64,000 nt of DNA from the NCBI GenBank assembly GCA_933228675.1, contig OW121742.1, positions 109,834,493-109,898,492 on the forward strand, written 5' to 3'. Shown piece after piece: positions 1 through 11,700 of this stretch. The notes beneath the pieces were generated by a model. That model saw nothing but the letters and a program-made list of their open reading frames with translations. It searched no databases and was not told the origin of the DNA. Made by a program: the position numbers and the translations under genes. Numbering within the stretch: the first letter of the stretch is position 1; each line of letters opens with the position of its first letter. The stretch comes from Stomorhina lunata. Taxonomy: Eukaryota; Arthropoda; Insecta; Diptera; Rhiniidae.

Positions 1-811
1 TTTTTGAAAAATTTCCTATAAAAAGTAAATTTTTGAAAAATTTCCTATAAAAAGTAAATTTTTGAAAAATTTCCTATAAAAAGTAAATTTTTGAAAAATT
101 TCCTATAAAAAGTAAATTTTTGAAAAATTTCCTATAAAAAGTAAATTTTTGAAAATTTTCCTATAAAAAGTAAATTTTTGAAAAATTTCCTATAAAAAGT
201 AAATTTTTGAAAAATTTCCTATAAAAAGTAAATTTTTGAAAAATTTCCTTTAAAAAGTAAATTTTTGAAAAATTTCCTATAAAAAGTAAATTTTTGAAAA
301 ATTTCCTTTAAAAAGTAAATTTTTGAAAAATTTTCTATGAAAAGTAAATTTTTGAAAAATTTCCTATAAAAAGTAAATTTTTGAAAAATTTCCTATAAAA
401 AGTAAATTTTTGAAAAATTTCCTATAAAAAGTAAATTTTTGAAAAATTTCCTATAAAAAGTAAATTTTTGAAAATTTTCCTATAAAAAGTAAATTTTTGA
501 AAAATTTCCTATAAAAAGTAAATTTTTGAAAAATTTCCTATAAAAAGTAAATTTTTGAAAAATTTCCTTTAAAAAGTAAATTTTTGAAAAATTTTCTATG
601 AAAAGTAAATTTTTGAAAAATTTCCTATAAAAAGTAAATTTTTGAAAAATTTCCTATAAAAAGTAAATTTTTGAAAAATTTCCTATAAAAAGTAAATTTT
701 TGAAAAATTTCCTATAAAAAGTAAATTTTTGAAAAATTTCCTATAAAAAGTAAATTTTTGAAAAATTTCCTATAAAAAGAAAATTTTTGAAAAATTTCCT
801 ATAAAGAGTAA
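1..811. repeat. 29-bp satellite array A, about 28 copies
   Basis: Near-identical tandem copies of a 29-bp AT-rich unit containing TTGAAAAATTTCCTATAAAA. The repeating G of TTTTG recurs every 29 bp (6, 35, 64 and so on). A few copies carry single changes (CCTTTAAA, TTCTATGAAA). Two variant copies near 320-345 and 588-605 suggest that a block of several units was duplicated. The array starts before the window and ends in a degenerate copy near 811. It lies downstream of the visible Alg10 exons, probably inside an Alg10 intron or its 3' flank. The unit resembles array K at 44.4-48.1 kb. Confidence 0.95.
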
Positions 812-1767
812 TTTGCAAATATTTTGAAAAAATATATGGGACTTAAACCACTTTCAAAATACAAATTTGTATCCAATAGTTAACTACAAAATGTTTGACT
901 GTCAATATTTAAGTAGGTAAGATCCACAATATTTAAGTAGGTAAGATCCACAATTGCAATACCTTTCCCCATCATTAACTCAATTTTTTTTGGAATATGG
1001 ACTTATTCCAATTTCAAAATAAAGTCTTCAAATCAAATTCGTTCCCAGGGCAGTCGGTTCTTCGTACCGGAACGATTTGGAAATCTTAGGATTCCGACCA
1101 AGGACTGTCAGTACTGCAATTTTACCAATAATATCGCAGTTACAACAAAAAATAAATTTAAAGGAGACTTATTGTACTTTCTGTCATCTTTATATGTTAT
1201 GAAATAACATTTAAGACAAAGTTCCAAAACTATATATTAAGAAATAAAAGGATAACTTTTAAATACATCTTGTATAATATTCACTTTTATGTGTAGGAAT
1301 GTTTTTCTCCCTAGAGGTGAAGTAAATGGTCATTCAATAGGGACTTTCGAACTTTGGCAGTTGATAATGGTCATCTTGTTAAAGCTACTTCTGTCAAATT
1401 AGACTACGTAACAGTTTTTTGACCAAACGAATCAGATACCAAATCTCAATGTCTGCTGAATCCGAATTTGAAGTCGGAATAGTCAAAAAGTAGATATAGA
1501 TATCATCCAAAATATTTTTCGTATTATTTTGGATAATATCACCACCAAAGATTACCACCAAAAGATTACTTGTGGTTAATTTAACCTATCGATAACTCCC
1601 AAAGACAAATACTTGCTAAAATGGGTAAGAATTTATCCAGTATTAAGGCCGGCCTTTCAATACTATGGATGACCCATGTTTTTTATTTCGGTAATGTCTT
1701 CATATGAAGTTTTCATTCCTGTGTTTGCTTCAAATTATTTTTCTTGCCTTACAAGTAAAAGTACGGG
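812..1767. other. Non-repetitive spacer beyond Alg10 exon 2, no gene seen
   Basis: No exon continuing Alg10 was recognised on the minus strand here. The stretch contains a perfect 24-bp tandem duplication (904-927 and 928-951) and a short hairpin at 1499-1540. It also has a GC-richer island at about 1035-1110 of unknown origin, and a TATCGATA site near 1587. Probably Alg10 intron. Confidence 0.5.
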
Positions 1768-1862
1768 CTATGATAAATAAACAAATTTCACACCAAAGGG
1801 TGCCAACCGATCGATAATTTGGCGGTCTATCATTATAAATTTCACACTTTCTTCATATTTAC

Positions 1863-2406
1863 CATAAACGGAAGCCTGCAAGTGTTGTTCCTTTTGCCAA
1901 TACATGTAAAACAATAAAATTGCCGTCAAGGACAAAGTATCCGTATAGTATAAATGCGAAAAGAAATACAATGGAGGCAGGGCAGCAATAGTAAATGCAT
2001 CTAGGGCGGCTAAAGATGATTGAACATTATTTAAATGCTTGCGTCTGATTTTATACAGCAAAACGACATTAGCAGCAGCAGCCAGGAGTGAAATAAGCCT
2101 CAGACCCAAAACAGAGCAGAAATCCAAAGGGTTCAAGATCAAGCTGAAGAGATAGAGGCCAGGGAATGTGGTGATTTTGGGGTCCCACTAGAATTTTATT
2201 AATAATTTAAAAATATTTCTATAAATAGCTTAAGTCTTCAAAGAACTTACTATTTCAAAGCGTTTATTACAAAAATGCAATCCCTGCCTTAGATGAAACT
2301 CCTCATCAATGACCATTTGGGCGGTGGCAAAGACTCTTAGGAATAGGGGAAGCGAATAGGCCAGGAAAAGTAAAGGCAACAACACAGGCCATATGTAAGT
2401 CTGCAT
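1863..2406 (-). CDS. Alg10: Alg10 alpha-1,2-glucosyltransferase, 5' part (exons 1 and 2)
   Basis: Partial gene for the DIE2/ALG10 ER membrane glucosyltransferase. In the family it adds the last glucose to dolichol-linked oligosaccharide before N-glycosylation. Exon 1 (2251-2406) encodes 52 residues: a hydrophobic N-terminal segment, then DEEFH (residues 34-38), matching the conserved acidic loop of the family. It ends at donor GTAAGT. A 63-bp intron ends TTCTAG, and exon 2 starts at 2187 with WDPKITTFPGLY, the family's WDPxITT motif, in phase 0. Exon 2 also carries LYYTDTLSLTAILLFY, like the conserved YFFxxLYYTD region. I end exon 2 at 1863 before GTAAAT (phase 1). Beyond that the frame runs to a stop near 1768 with no family resemblance. 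About 160 residues are visible of roughly 450 expected, so the remaining exons should lie left of the window. Homology is clear; the exon 2 end is inferred. Confidence 0.88.
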
Positions 2407-2704
2407 TGTTTAATTATTGTTTTAAATAATTTTGTTTAATCAATTTACAATTCTTTTATTTTTCTTAACAATTAAAAATAACTTTTAGCCGGTTTATAGA
2501 AAAATTTCTGGGTTTCAGCTGTTTCACTTTTTTTGTTTACAATTGCTGCTACTTTTTTAACTCAAACATTCACAGTGAAATGATATCACGAGCTAGAGAA
2601 AGCAAAATAGCGGAAGTAGTTAACAGGGTTGTATTTTAGGTCAATGGAAACCGTTAATTTAAAATAAATAAATATTAATGTAGAAATAGGGAATAAGTAC
2701 AAAA
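2407..2704. promoter_or_regulatory. Presumed Alg10 upstream region
   Basis: About 300 bp between the Alg10 start codon and array B. No TATA box or initiator stands out. An E-box-like CAGCTG occurs near 2517. Promoter status is inferred only from position. Confidence 0.3.
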
Positions 2705-5335
2705 TATAGAAAAATTTTCGTTAAAAAACATTTTTTCTATCTAAAAATTTTGGTTAAAAAATTTTTTCTATAGAAACATTTTCGTTAAAAAAATTTTTCT
2801 ATAGAAAAATTTTCGTTAAAAAATTTTTTCTCTAGAAAAATTTTCGTTAAAAAAATTTTTCTCTATAAAAATTTTCGTTAAAAAAAAATTTTCTATAGAA
2901 AAATTTTCTTTAAAAAAATTTTTCTATAGAAAAATTTTCGTTAAAAAAATTTTTCTATAGAAAAATTTTCGTTAAAAAAATTTTTCTATAGAAAAATTTT
3001 CGTTAAAAAAATTTTTCTATAGAAAAATTTTCGTTAAAAAAATTTTTCTATAGAAAAATTTTCGTTAAAAAAATTTTTCGTTAAAAAAATTTTTCTATAG
3101 AAAAATTTTCGTTAAAAAAATTTTTCTATAGAAAAATTTTCGTTAAAAAAATTTTTCTATAGAAAAATTTTCGTTAAAAAAATTTTTCTATAGAAAAATT
3201 TTCGTTAAAAAAATTTTTCTATAGAAAAATTTTCGTTAAAAAAATTTTTCTATAGAAAAATTTTCGTTAAAAAAATTTTTCTATAGAAAAATTTTCGTTA
3301 AAAAAATTTTTCTATAGAAAAATTTTCGTTAAAAAAATTTTTCTATAGAAAAATTTTCGTTAAAAAAATTTTTCTATAGAAAAATTTTCGTTAAAAAAAA
3401 TTTCTATAGAAAAATTTTTGTTAAAAAAATTTTCGTTAAAAAAATTTTTCTATAGAAAAAGTTTCGTTAAAAGAATTTTTCTATAGAAAAATTTTCGTTA
3501 AAAAAATTTTTCTATAGAAAAATTTTCGTTAAAAAATTTTTCTATAGAAAAATTTTCTTTAAAAAAATTTTTCTATAGAAAAATTTTCGTTAAAAAAAAT
3601 TTCTATAGAAAAATTTTTGTTAAAAAAATTTTTCTATAGAAAAATTTTCGTTAAAAAATTTTTTCTTGGAAAAATTTTCGTTAAAAAAATTTTTCTATAG
3701 AAAAATTTTCGTTAAAAAAATTTTTCTATAGAAAAATTTTCGTTAAAAAAATTTTTCTATAGAAAAATTTTCGTTAAAAAAATTTTTCTATAGAAAAATT
3801 TTCGTTAAAAAAATTTTTCTATAGAAAAATTTTCGTTAAAAAAATTTTTCTATAGAAAAATTTTCGTTAAAAAAATTTTTCTATAGAAAAATTTTCGTTA
3901 AAAAAATTTTTCTATAGAAAAATTTTCGTTAAAAAAATTTTTCTATAGAAAAATTTTCGTTAAAAAAATTTTTCTATAGAAAAATTTTCGTTAAAAAAAT
4001 TTTTCTATAGAAAAATTTTCGTTAAAAAAATTTTTCTATAGAAAAATTTTCGTTAAAAAAATTTTTCTATAGAAAAATTTTCGTTAAAAAAATTTTTCTA
4101 TAGAAAAATTTTCGTTAAAAAAATTTTTCTATAGAAAAATTTTCGTTAAAAAAATTTTTCTATAGAAAAATTTTCGTTAAAAAAATTTTTCTATAGAAAA
4201 ATTTTCGTTAAAAAAATTTTTCTATAGAAAAATTTTCGTTAAAAAAATTTTTCTATAGAAAAATTTTCGTAAAAAAAATTTTTCTATAGAAAAATTTTCG
4301 TTAAAAAAATTTTTCTATAGAAAAATTTTCGTTAAAAAAATTTTTCTATAGAAAAATTTTCGTTAAAAAAATTTTTCTATAGAAAAATTTTCGTTAAAAA
4401 AATTTTTCTATAGAAAAATTTTCGTTAAAAAAATTTTTCTATAGAAAAATTTTCGTTAAAAAAATTTTTCTATAGAAAAATTTTCATTAAAAAAATTTTT
4501 CTATAGAAAAATTGTGGGTAAAAAAATTTTCGTTAAAAAAATTTTTCTATAGAAAAATTTTCGTTAAAAAAATTTTTCTATAGAAAAATTTTCGTTAAAA
4601 AAATTTTTCTATAGAAAAATTTTCGTTAAAAAAATTTTTCTATAGAAAAATTTTCGTTAAAAAAATTTTTCTATAGAAAAATTTTCGTTAAAAAAATTTT
4701 TCTATAGAAAAATTTTCGTTAAAAAAATTTTTCTATAGAAAAATTTTCGTTAAAAAAATTTTTCTATAGAAAAATTTTCGTTAAAAAAATTTTTCTATAG
4801 AAAAATTTTCGTTAAAAAAATTTTTCTATAGAAAAATTTTCGTTAAAAAAATTTTTCTATAGAAAAATTTTCGTTAAAAAAATTTTTCTATAGAAAAATT
4901 TTCGTTAAAAAAATTTTTCTATAGAAAAATTTTCGTTAAAAAAATTTTTCTATAGAAAAATTTTCGTTAAAAAAATTTTTCTATAGAAAAATTTTCGTTA
5001 AAAAAATTTTTCTATAGAAAAATTTTCGTTAAAAAAATTTTTCTATAGAAAAATTTTCGTTAAAAAAATTTTTCTATAGAAAAATTTTCGTTAAAAAAAT
5101 TTTTCTATAGAAAAATTTTCGTTAAAAAAATTTTTCTATAGAAAAATTTTCGTTAAAAAAATTTTTCTATAGAAAAATTTTCGTTAAAAAAATTTTTCTA
5201 TAGAAAAATTTTCGTTAAAAAAATTTTTCTATAGAAAAATTTTCGTTAAAATTTTCTATAGAAAAATTTTCGTTAAAAAAATTTTTTCTATAGAAAAATT
5301 TTCGTTAAAAAATTTTTTGCTTAGAAAAATTTTCA
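2705..5335. repeat. 31-bp satellite array B with CTATAG dyad, about 85 copies
   Basis: Very homogeneous tandem array with a period of 31 bp (for example CG at 3001 recurs at 3032). Each unit contains a long perfect palindrome centred on CTATAG: five A, five T, CTATAG, five A, five T, followed by CGTTAA. Rare variants (GTTAAAAAAATTTTCGTTAA fusions at about 3080, 3430 and 4520) break the period. Edges are more degenerate than the centre, as expected for unequal exchange. It sits between Alg10 and the last exon of IRSp53. Confidence 0.95.
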
Positions 5336-5641
5336 TTTAGAGATGGAGGTCATCTATATTTCGGCAGACCTTTTGAAAATTTTATTCATACATACCTTTT
5401 ACTTTTCAAATAAACTTTTTCATTTTTTAATTTTAGAGAAAAAAATGTTTGAACTTTATTAAAAAGTGGATATTTAAAAAATGTAAGTTTTCAAATAAAA
5501 ATTTTAACATAAAAACTTAATAATTTTCTTTTTTTTATTTAAATTTAAATATTTATATAAAAACACAAAATTATATATAATAATAAACTTATAACTAATA
5601 AATAGAAAATTATTTTAAAACAATAATGAAATAGAAAAATT
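5336..5641. other. AT-rich region just past the WH2 exon of IRSp53
   Basis: Unique AT-rich sequence. On the minus strand it would be 3'UTR and flank of the WH2 isoform. An AATAAA-type poly(A) signal overlaps the coding end at about 5647-5652. No gene seen. Confidence 0.4.
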
Positions 5642-5741
5642 TCAATTTTTATTTGACTTATTTACACATCGATAAATCATGGGAGCCGAACGATCATTTG
5701 TGGTTGTATGACGCAATTTAACTGTGGCAAATTGGGAAGCT
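5642..5741 (-). CDS. IRSp53: IRSp53 alternative last exon encoding the WH2-type C-terminus
   Basis: Minus-strand acceptor AACAG precedes an A that completes a phase-2 codon, then 32 codons and TGA (5642-5644). The peptide contains FATVKLRHTTTNDRSAP, closely matching the conserved C-terminal WH2 region of vertebrate IRSp53 and IRTKS (consensus around VxLxxTVTNDRSAP). That region binds actin. Exon 11 ends in phase 2 (CG before GTGGGT), so joining gives ...VPIR-ASQFATVK... in frame. The exon is too short to stand out as an open reading frame. It lies 1.2 kb past the stop of the long exon. An overlapping AATAAA suggests a 3' end just after it. Confidence 0.85.
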
Positions 5742-8700
5742 CTGTTCAGATAAGAATATATTTAATATACAAAATTTTTATTTAACTTATTTACTAGAAA
5801 AAAAAACTTATAAAATAAATTTTAGTATAATTTCTAATAATTTTAGAAAAATTTACTTTGTTTTAATGGAGGGTAACAAATTTAGCTTACATTGGATTTT
5901 AAGGTTCTATTTATTTAAAAAACAATTTTTATTTATGTATTTTATAGCTAAATTTTATATTTTATATCTAAATTTTATATTTAAAAATCTACTAATCTAT
6001 TACGATAGGCACCACCCTTGCTATAAAAAAAATATAAGAAAAAAATATTTATATATATAAATTTTAGATTTTAAAGTTTTCATGGTTCATTTTTGTAAAA
6101 CGAAAAGATACAGCAACTTTATGAAATTAGAAAATTATGCGATTAAAAGTTAAATAAAGAAACTTAAATACAATATGTCTTGTTATATACATTATTAAAT
6201 TATACACTGTCGGTCATCAGATTACAACAAGCGATTTATTGATGCCCAAAGTTTCACTTAATGACCGTAAACTGATGACCGGCATTAAAATTATTTGATA
6301 CTGAAAACTCCTTTTAAAGGAGTTGTTATAAATTTAATAAATTTGTTCACATTGTTATTGGTTTGACACTAAAAAAAACTCCCTTCCGAGTAACGGATGC
6401 ATCTTTAAAATTTATTACTCCCATTTTCAGAAAGGGTTTCATCATTTTTGCTATTTACTTTTTAAAACGAAAGAAATTTTTTAAAATTGTATTATTCTGT
6501 TAAAGAAATCGAAATTCAATTAACAACTTCCATCTCTGTGTGAATTTGTAAACAACCACAAGCCGTTATCTCTTTTAAGGCGAATTTTATTTGAAATTCG
6601 CCTTGAAAGAGTGGCTTTGTTTTGTTTACATTTCATTGCAGAGCTGGGAGTTATTACGTAGTTTGAATTTATTTAATATATTTTGGTTTAAAAATTTCAT
6701 TTCATTTTCTTCAATTTCATTAATTTTATTAATATTTCTGCTTTATACTGTTTTACTTTTTAAAACCTAGATTTAAATTCAATAAAAATCTAGACTTTTG
6801 TGCTTTAAATTAAACTTTTTTCACTCGCTCTTCTTTTGTTGTTCTTTCCCTCCTCTATCTCTCTCTCCCTCTTTCCAATTAAACAATTTCTTCTCCCGTA
6901 AGAAAAAGTTGAGTGCGAAATCCTTTTACCTTTATTTCTATCCTTAAATAATTATTTCATTTTATTACTTTTAGTTTGTGGCTGCTGGTTCATATGATGC
7001 TGCTGCTCCAGATCCTCCTGTTCCCAGAAATCATACCAGGGTCCATAAGCTTTGCCATAATGTTTCTCCCTTTCGCCATTTGTTTTCTGTTGACCAGAAG
7101 AGGAATTCATATTCCTTTCCAAGGTCAGGCTGGACATATTGGAAGACTTCATGAGTCTGGTCCGGGGCAATATTGTGGCAGTGGGTGTATTCAGGGAAGA
7201 ATTTGACTGTCGTGTCAGGGTATTTTCACTATAACGCATTTGTTCCTGTTGCTGTTGTTCATATGACTTGGAGGAACGATCCTCCCCTCCTCCTCCACGT
7301 CTCTCACTGCGTTCTCTTTCCCTTTCCGATCTTTCAGATTTCTTTTTGGGAATTGTATTCATATTATTATTAGCATTCCCCGGATTTTGCATATTACCCG
7401 AGGTAGAAGCTCTAAAGGTATGAAATTCCATTTGCTGCTCTTGCTGCATTTGCATGGCTCTTCTCTGCTTTTCATCTCTTCTCACCAAATGATCATTGAT
7501 CACTATACAATCATAGGGATCCGAACTGGTGGACTTAATCTCGGGATCATCTGAATCATCTTCACTGGTATAGTATTGCTTTAAAATATCCTTACGCTTA
7601 ACGGTCTTCATTATAATACCTCCTCCAGTGTTGCCTGAGCTATCAAAGAAATTATTAACATCACTCATTTTCAAGGTGCCATTATCTAATTCACTTTCCC
7701 CAGCCTCACTTTCGGTAGAAGGAAACATTTCCGACCTATTATTCGACTTCATTTGTTTATTTGTCGACGAATTTTGTTGTATCTCATAGTTTTTCTTGGG
7801 ATTTTGTGTGCGATTCCCTAAGGAGTTTTGTTTTTTATTTTCTATATTAGATTGACGCTTGATGGTAGTGTCCCGATACTCCTTTTGTTGGCGCTTGATG
7901 GTACTTAACCTCTCGGCCTCTGTGGGATTTTCTATATCAATTTCTATAGTTTTCATAATCTTCATTCGAGATTTGGGTGTGAAATTATTATTGTTAGTGC
8001 TATTGCGCTGAATCATGGGCTCCCTTACCATCGGGGTAAGGCCATAAATATTCTCATCTTCATCATACATTTCCAGGCTGGTGACACTATCTTTCCTTTG
8101 TCTTGGCGCCTCCATTAAGTTCTTTTCTTGTGAAGTATCCGAGTTATTGGAATGACTTTTGTTTAAAATCTCATTGGCCTCCAAGTCCCTTTCACTTTCC
8201 ATTTTACTGCTAGTGGTGCGATAGCCCTCATCCCGTAGCTCTTCCATATTGGGAGCAGCCACCAAATCACGATGCTGCCATAAAGACATGCCGGCCAAGA
8301 TATCTTCATGACGACCACCACCAAATTTCCAAAAGGATTTGGTTCTCTTTATACCTCCCGAGGAAGCCTGCAGTATCTCATCATCACTAGCTATTAAATC
8401 GTAGCGCATTTTATGGGAATTACGATTAAGGGTCTTCAAGCTTTTATCATCTATCTGGCTGTCTACACTACTGCGGAAATTGCGATTCAAGGTCCAGGAA
8501 GCTATTTCCCGATTGGTGGAAATATGGGTATTGGTATCGGCTCTACGTCTTTGAGTTTGGAGTTTAGATTTTAAGGAGTTTTATGATTCGTTTTAAGGAT
8601 TTTACAAAAGGAGCAATGAACACATACAGACACACATAAAAATGGTGTTAAAAAATATGAAAATAAACATAAAAGAAAACATAAAATGATAAATTAAAAC

Positions 8701-11700
8701 AAAAACTCAAAAAAGTACCAAATTAAGGACATCGTTTAGTAATGGAAAGGAAAAGGGTTAGTTACACTCAATGCCTCAAATGTAAAAAGCTTTAAAGGTT
8801 TTATTAAAATCTTTTAAAGACTAAATACCCACCGTATTGGCACACGACTAGTTTGTTCCTCATCCGAGTAGTCCACTTCCGGTTGTGGTGGAGGCTCATT
8901 GGCAAAGCCACTGTCATTACTGCTATGCAAAGAAGTCTTGGCTGCCGCGGCAGGTTTCAATTGATTCATTGAAGATTGCTGGCGTGTTAAAAATAAACGA
9001 GTCTTTTATCAGAAACAGAACATTTCCATTTAAGCCGGAAGGGGTCTTAAGGGATTCTATAAAAACTCACATGTGTTATGGGATTGCCATTTTGTAATTT
9101 CTTGTTGCGTCTTTCGATGGCCGATTGGCTGCCGTTGGGAGCACAGAAACTTTGTGAAGAGTTCAGCATGCGTGAAGAGTTTTGAGCCGCTGGCACGGGA
9201 GCGGGTAGGGTAGGTGGTGGTCCCGGTCTGGGATTACCCGTAGTAGAAGGGCGATACTAAAAAAAAACACATAGAACATTTATTTAAATCCCAAGAATTT
9301 TAATAAAAATTTCATACCTTCTTCTGATTCCTGTAGGTATCACCGAACATTCTGGTAGGCGATGCCTCCTCATGACGATCTCTTCTATAAGTCGAATCAC
9401 TTTCCATTTCCTGCTGTTGATCCAGATCATTGTTGTAATTATCATGATAGCTATTGCGCATTGTGCTCGCATTAACACCGCCTCCGCTCTGTCTCTCATA
9501 ATGCACATTCTCATAGCGTTCCGTATTGCGATCCGAGCGTTCACGTTCTCTCTCCCTTTCACGTTCATTTTTCATTTTATTTTCGTTTATCAGATCGGCA
9601 TTGGTATAGGCTACGGGGAACCAACCAAACATTTGTGTTCTCAAATTTTCACCAAATTGCCAGCCCTTGGCTTTGGCGCCGACTAGTGCAAGCCGATCTC
9701 CCTCTTCGAAGGGCAGTTGATTTTCACCAGATGGCATGTAGGCATAAAGAGCTTTGACGACCGTACGCTGATCCCAATGGCCATGATCGGGATGATCATT
9801 AGCTGGAAGAAAGAGGGTTGTAGATAAGTTAAGATTTTATGATATTTGGATACTAGTAAAGGAGTTTTCACAGGGACTTTCGAACTCTTAAAGTTAAATT
9901 TGTTAAGTCAAATTAGTTGTTGTTTATTTAGTCTGTTTTGTAAAATCCTTTCACATCCTATTTGTCCAATAGAAGTAATGTGAAGGGATCAAAAAGATTT
10001 ACGTACATAGCATATGGAAAGATGAGGACAGACCCCTCCTCTAGAGTGGAGAACTCTAGAAAGATGTATATACAAATTCTGAACTTAATTTGGGACATTT
10101 ACGTGAATGTCAAATTCCGAGTTCAATACAAGGGTAAATTGTCAAATTTGTCGATATTACCAAGGCAAGGACCTATATTGTCTTCTATACTTTCAATCAC
10201 GGCTAAAGGCTACATAATGGGCTCGCCACTATGTCGCCTTTACATCAGTCATTAAAAATATAGATACCTTTAACTATCTAGACATTTTATTATCTCTAAA
10301 GGCTGGCGCTGAAGAGCAAATTAAAGAGAAATTTGGGAACCTTGGCAAATATCAATAACGACTATGTTACGAATATACAACTGCAATGTCAAGTCCATCC
10401 AGTTTTTCGTTTGCAAAACTTAAAAACATACAAAACCTTTCGAGGGTGCCTGAAAATCTTTGCAAATAAATGTTTGCTCCAAATTTTTAGCATTTGGTGG
10501 CCGAATCATATAAGAAAAGCAGATATAAACCAAATCTCTGCTTCGAACATGGCGAAGAATAGACCACACACTTTGAAGACCAACTGGCAACATAGCTCTA
10601 AAAATGCTTGATGGAATCCGCATGGAAGAATACGTCGTGTTGGTGATTTGGAAGAACTTGAAAATGGTCAATTGAGGAAGCAGCTACGTATACATAAAAT
10701 GTCGTCAGCCTAACATCTCGCAATAGAGCCGAATAAAGGAGGATGACTTAGGTTTTATTCTCCACAGGAAGTCAATTTGGCACACCTACTAGAACGTAAT
10801 CATTTGATCAAACTAATCATGGATTGACATCAGCCTTCAATCTAGGAAGTCTCTTGAGGCCCAATGCTCCACTGGGAGGCAAGGAATGACGTTAGCTTCC
10901 GATCTAAGAGGATTGTTAAGGCCCTGAAATACCAGAATAACACGAAAAGAAGAAGTTAGATTGTTCCGGCATTATACCAAGGGTTGAAGATATTAACTAT
11001 GGGTTAAATTCTGGATGAATGGATAAAAAACACTAGCGTCGAATGCATCCCGAATAGTCACTGTTGATGAAGATTTTGGGCTGATCTGCCAATATCTTTC
11101 AGCTTCTTATGGATCGGTTCACTTTTCTTTGAGAACAACGTCACTGTCATTTCGGCTTCATCCCCAGTTGTGCTATCCGGATAGCTTGAAAAAGCGCTTC
11201 AGTTGGCCAAAAGGTCTCTTAAAAAATAAGAGCCCAGAGTTTGTCCTCTTCTGTATGATAGCGCAGGGAAACTGCATAGAAGATATTTATGTACTCTTCC
11301 TCCTCCTCATCGTCACAGCAGCTTTTTTAGTAGTCTATCAGCTGCTGAATTGCATGCTTTATCTCTAGCTTGTAAGTGGATAGAGGATTGTCGATAGAAA
11401 TCATCTAGAATTTGTAAGATACTTCCAAGTCTTGCTAACTCGTGAGTTCTACTCGTCAGGCAACTGTAGTAAATATGCATGTTTTATGGGTTCCTCCTCC
11501 TCGTCACATTAGCTTCTGTAGAAGTTACTTGTCTTCACCTTCAGCCTAAGAGAGTGCCTCCCAATCAGACAGTATCCAGTATGACTGACACAGGTAAAGG
11601 TCTTTCGGGTCTTGCAAGTGACAGAAGCCGATCTATCATTTGCTTAATTGAATGCTTTCTTCCTAGCAATAGGAGCTTGTAAGTAACAATAGGAGTGGAA

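Noticed and set aside
1768..1862. Continuation of the Alg10 exon 2 frame to a stop near 1768
   Set aside because: The sequence loses all family resemblance exactly after a GTAAAT donor, so it is taken as intron rather than a truncated protein end.
5866..6060. 64-codon plus frame
   Set aside because: AT-rich chance frame inside the IRSp53 3' region, with no recognisable motif.
6976..7373. Plus-strand frames opposite IRSp53 exon 12
   Set aside because: Antisense shadows of a well-supported coding exon.
9284..9871. Other frames overlapping IRSp53 exon 9, including one rich in RAEAVLMRA
   Set aside because: Shadows of the SH3-containing frame, which alone joins its neighbours in phase.
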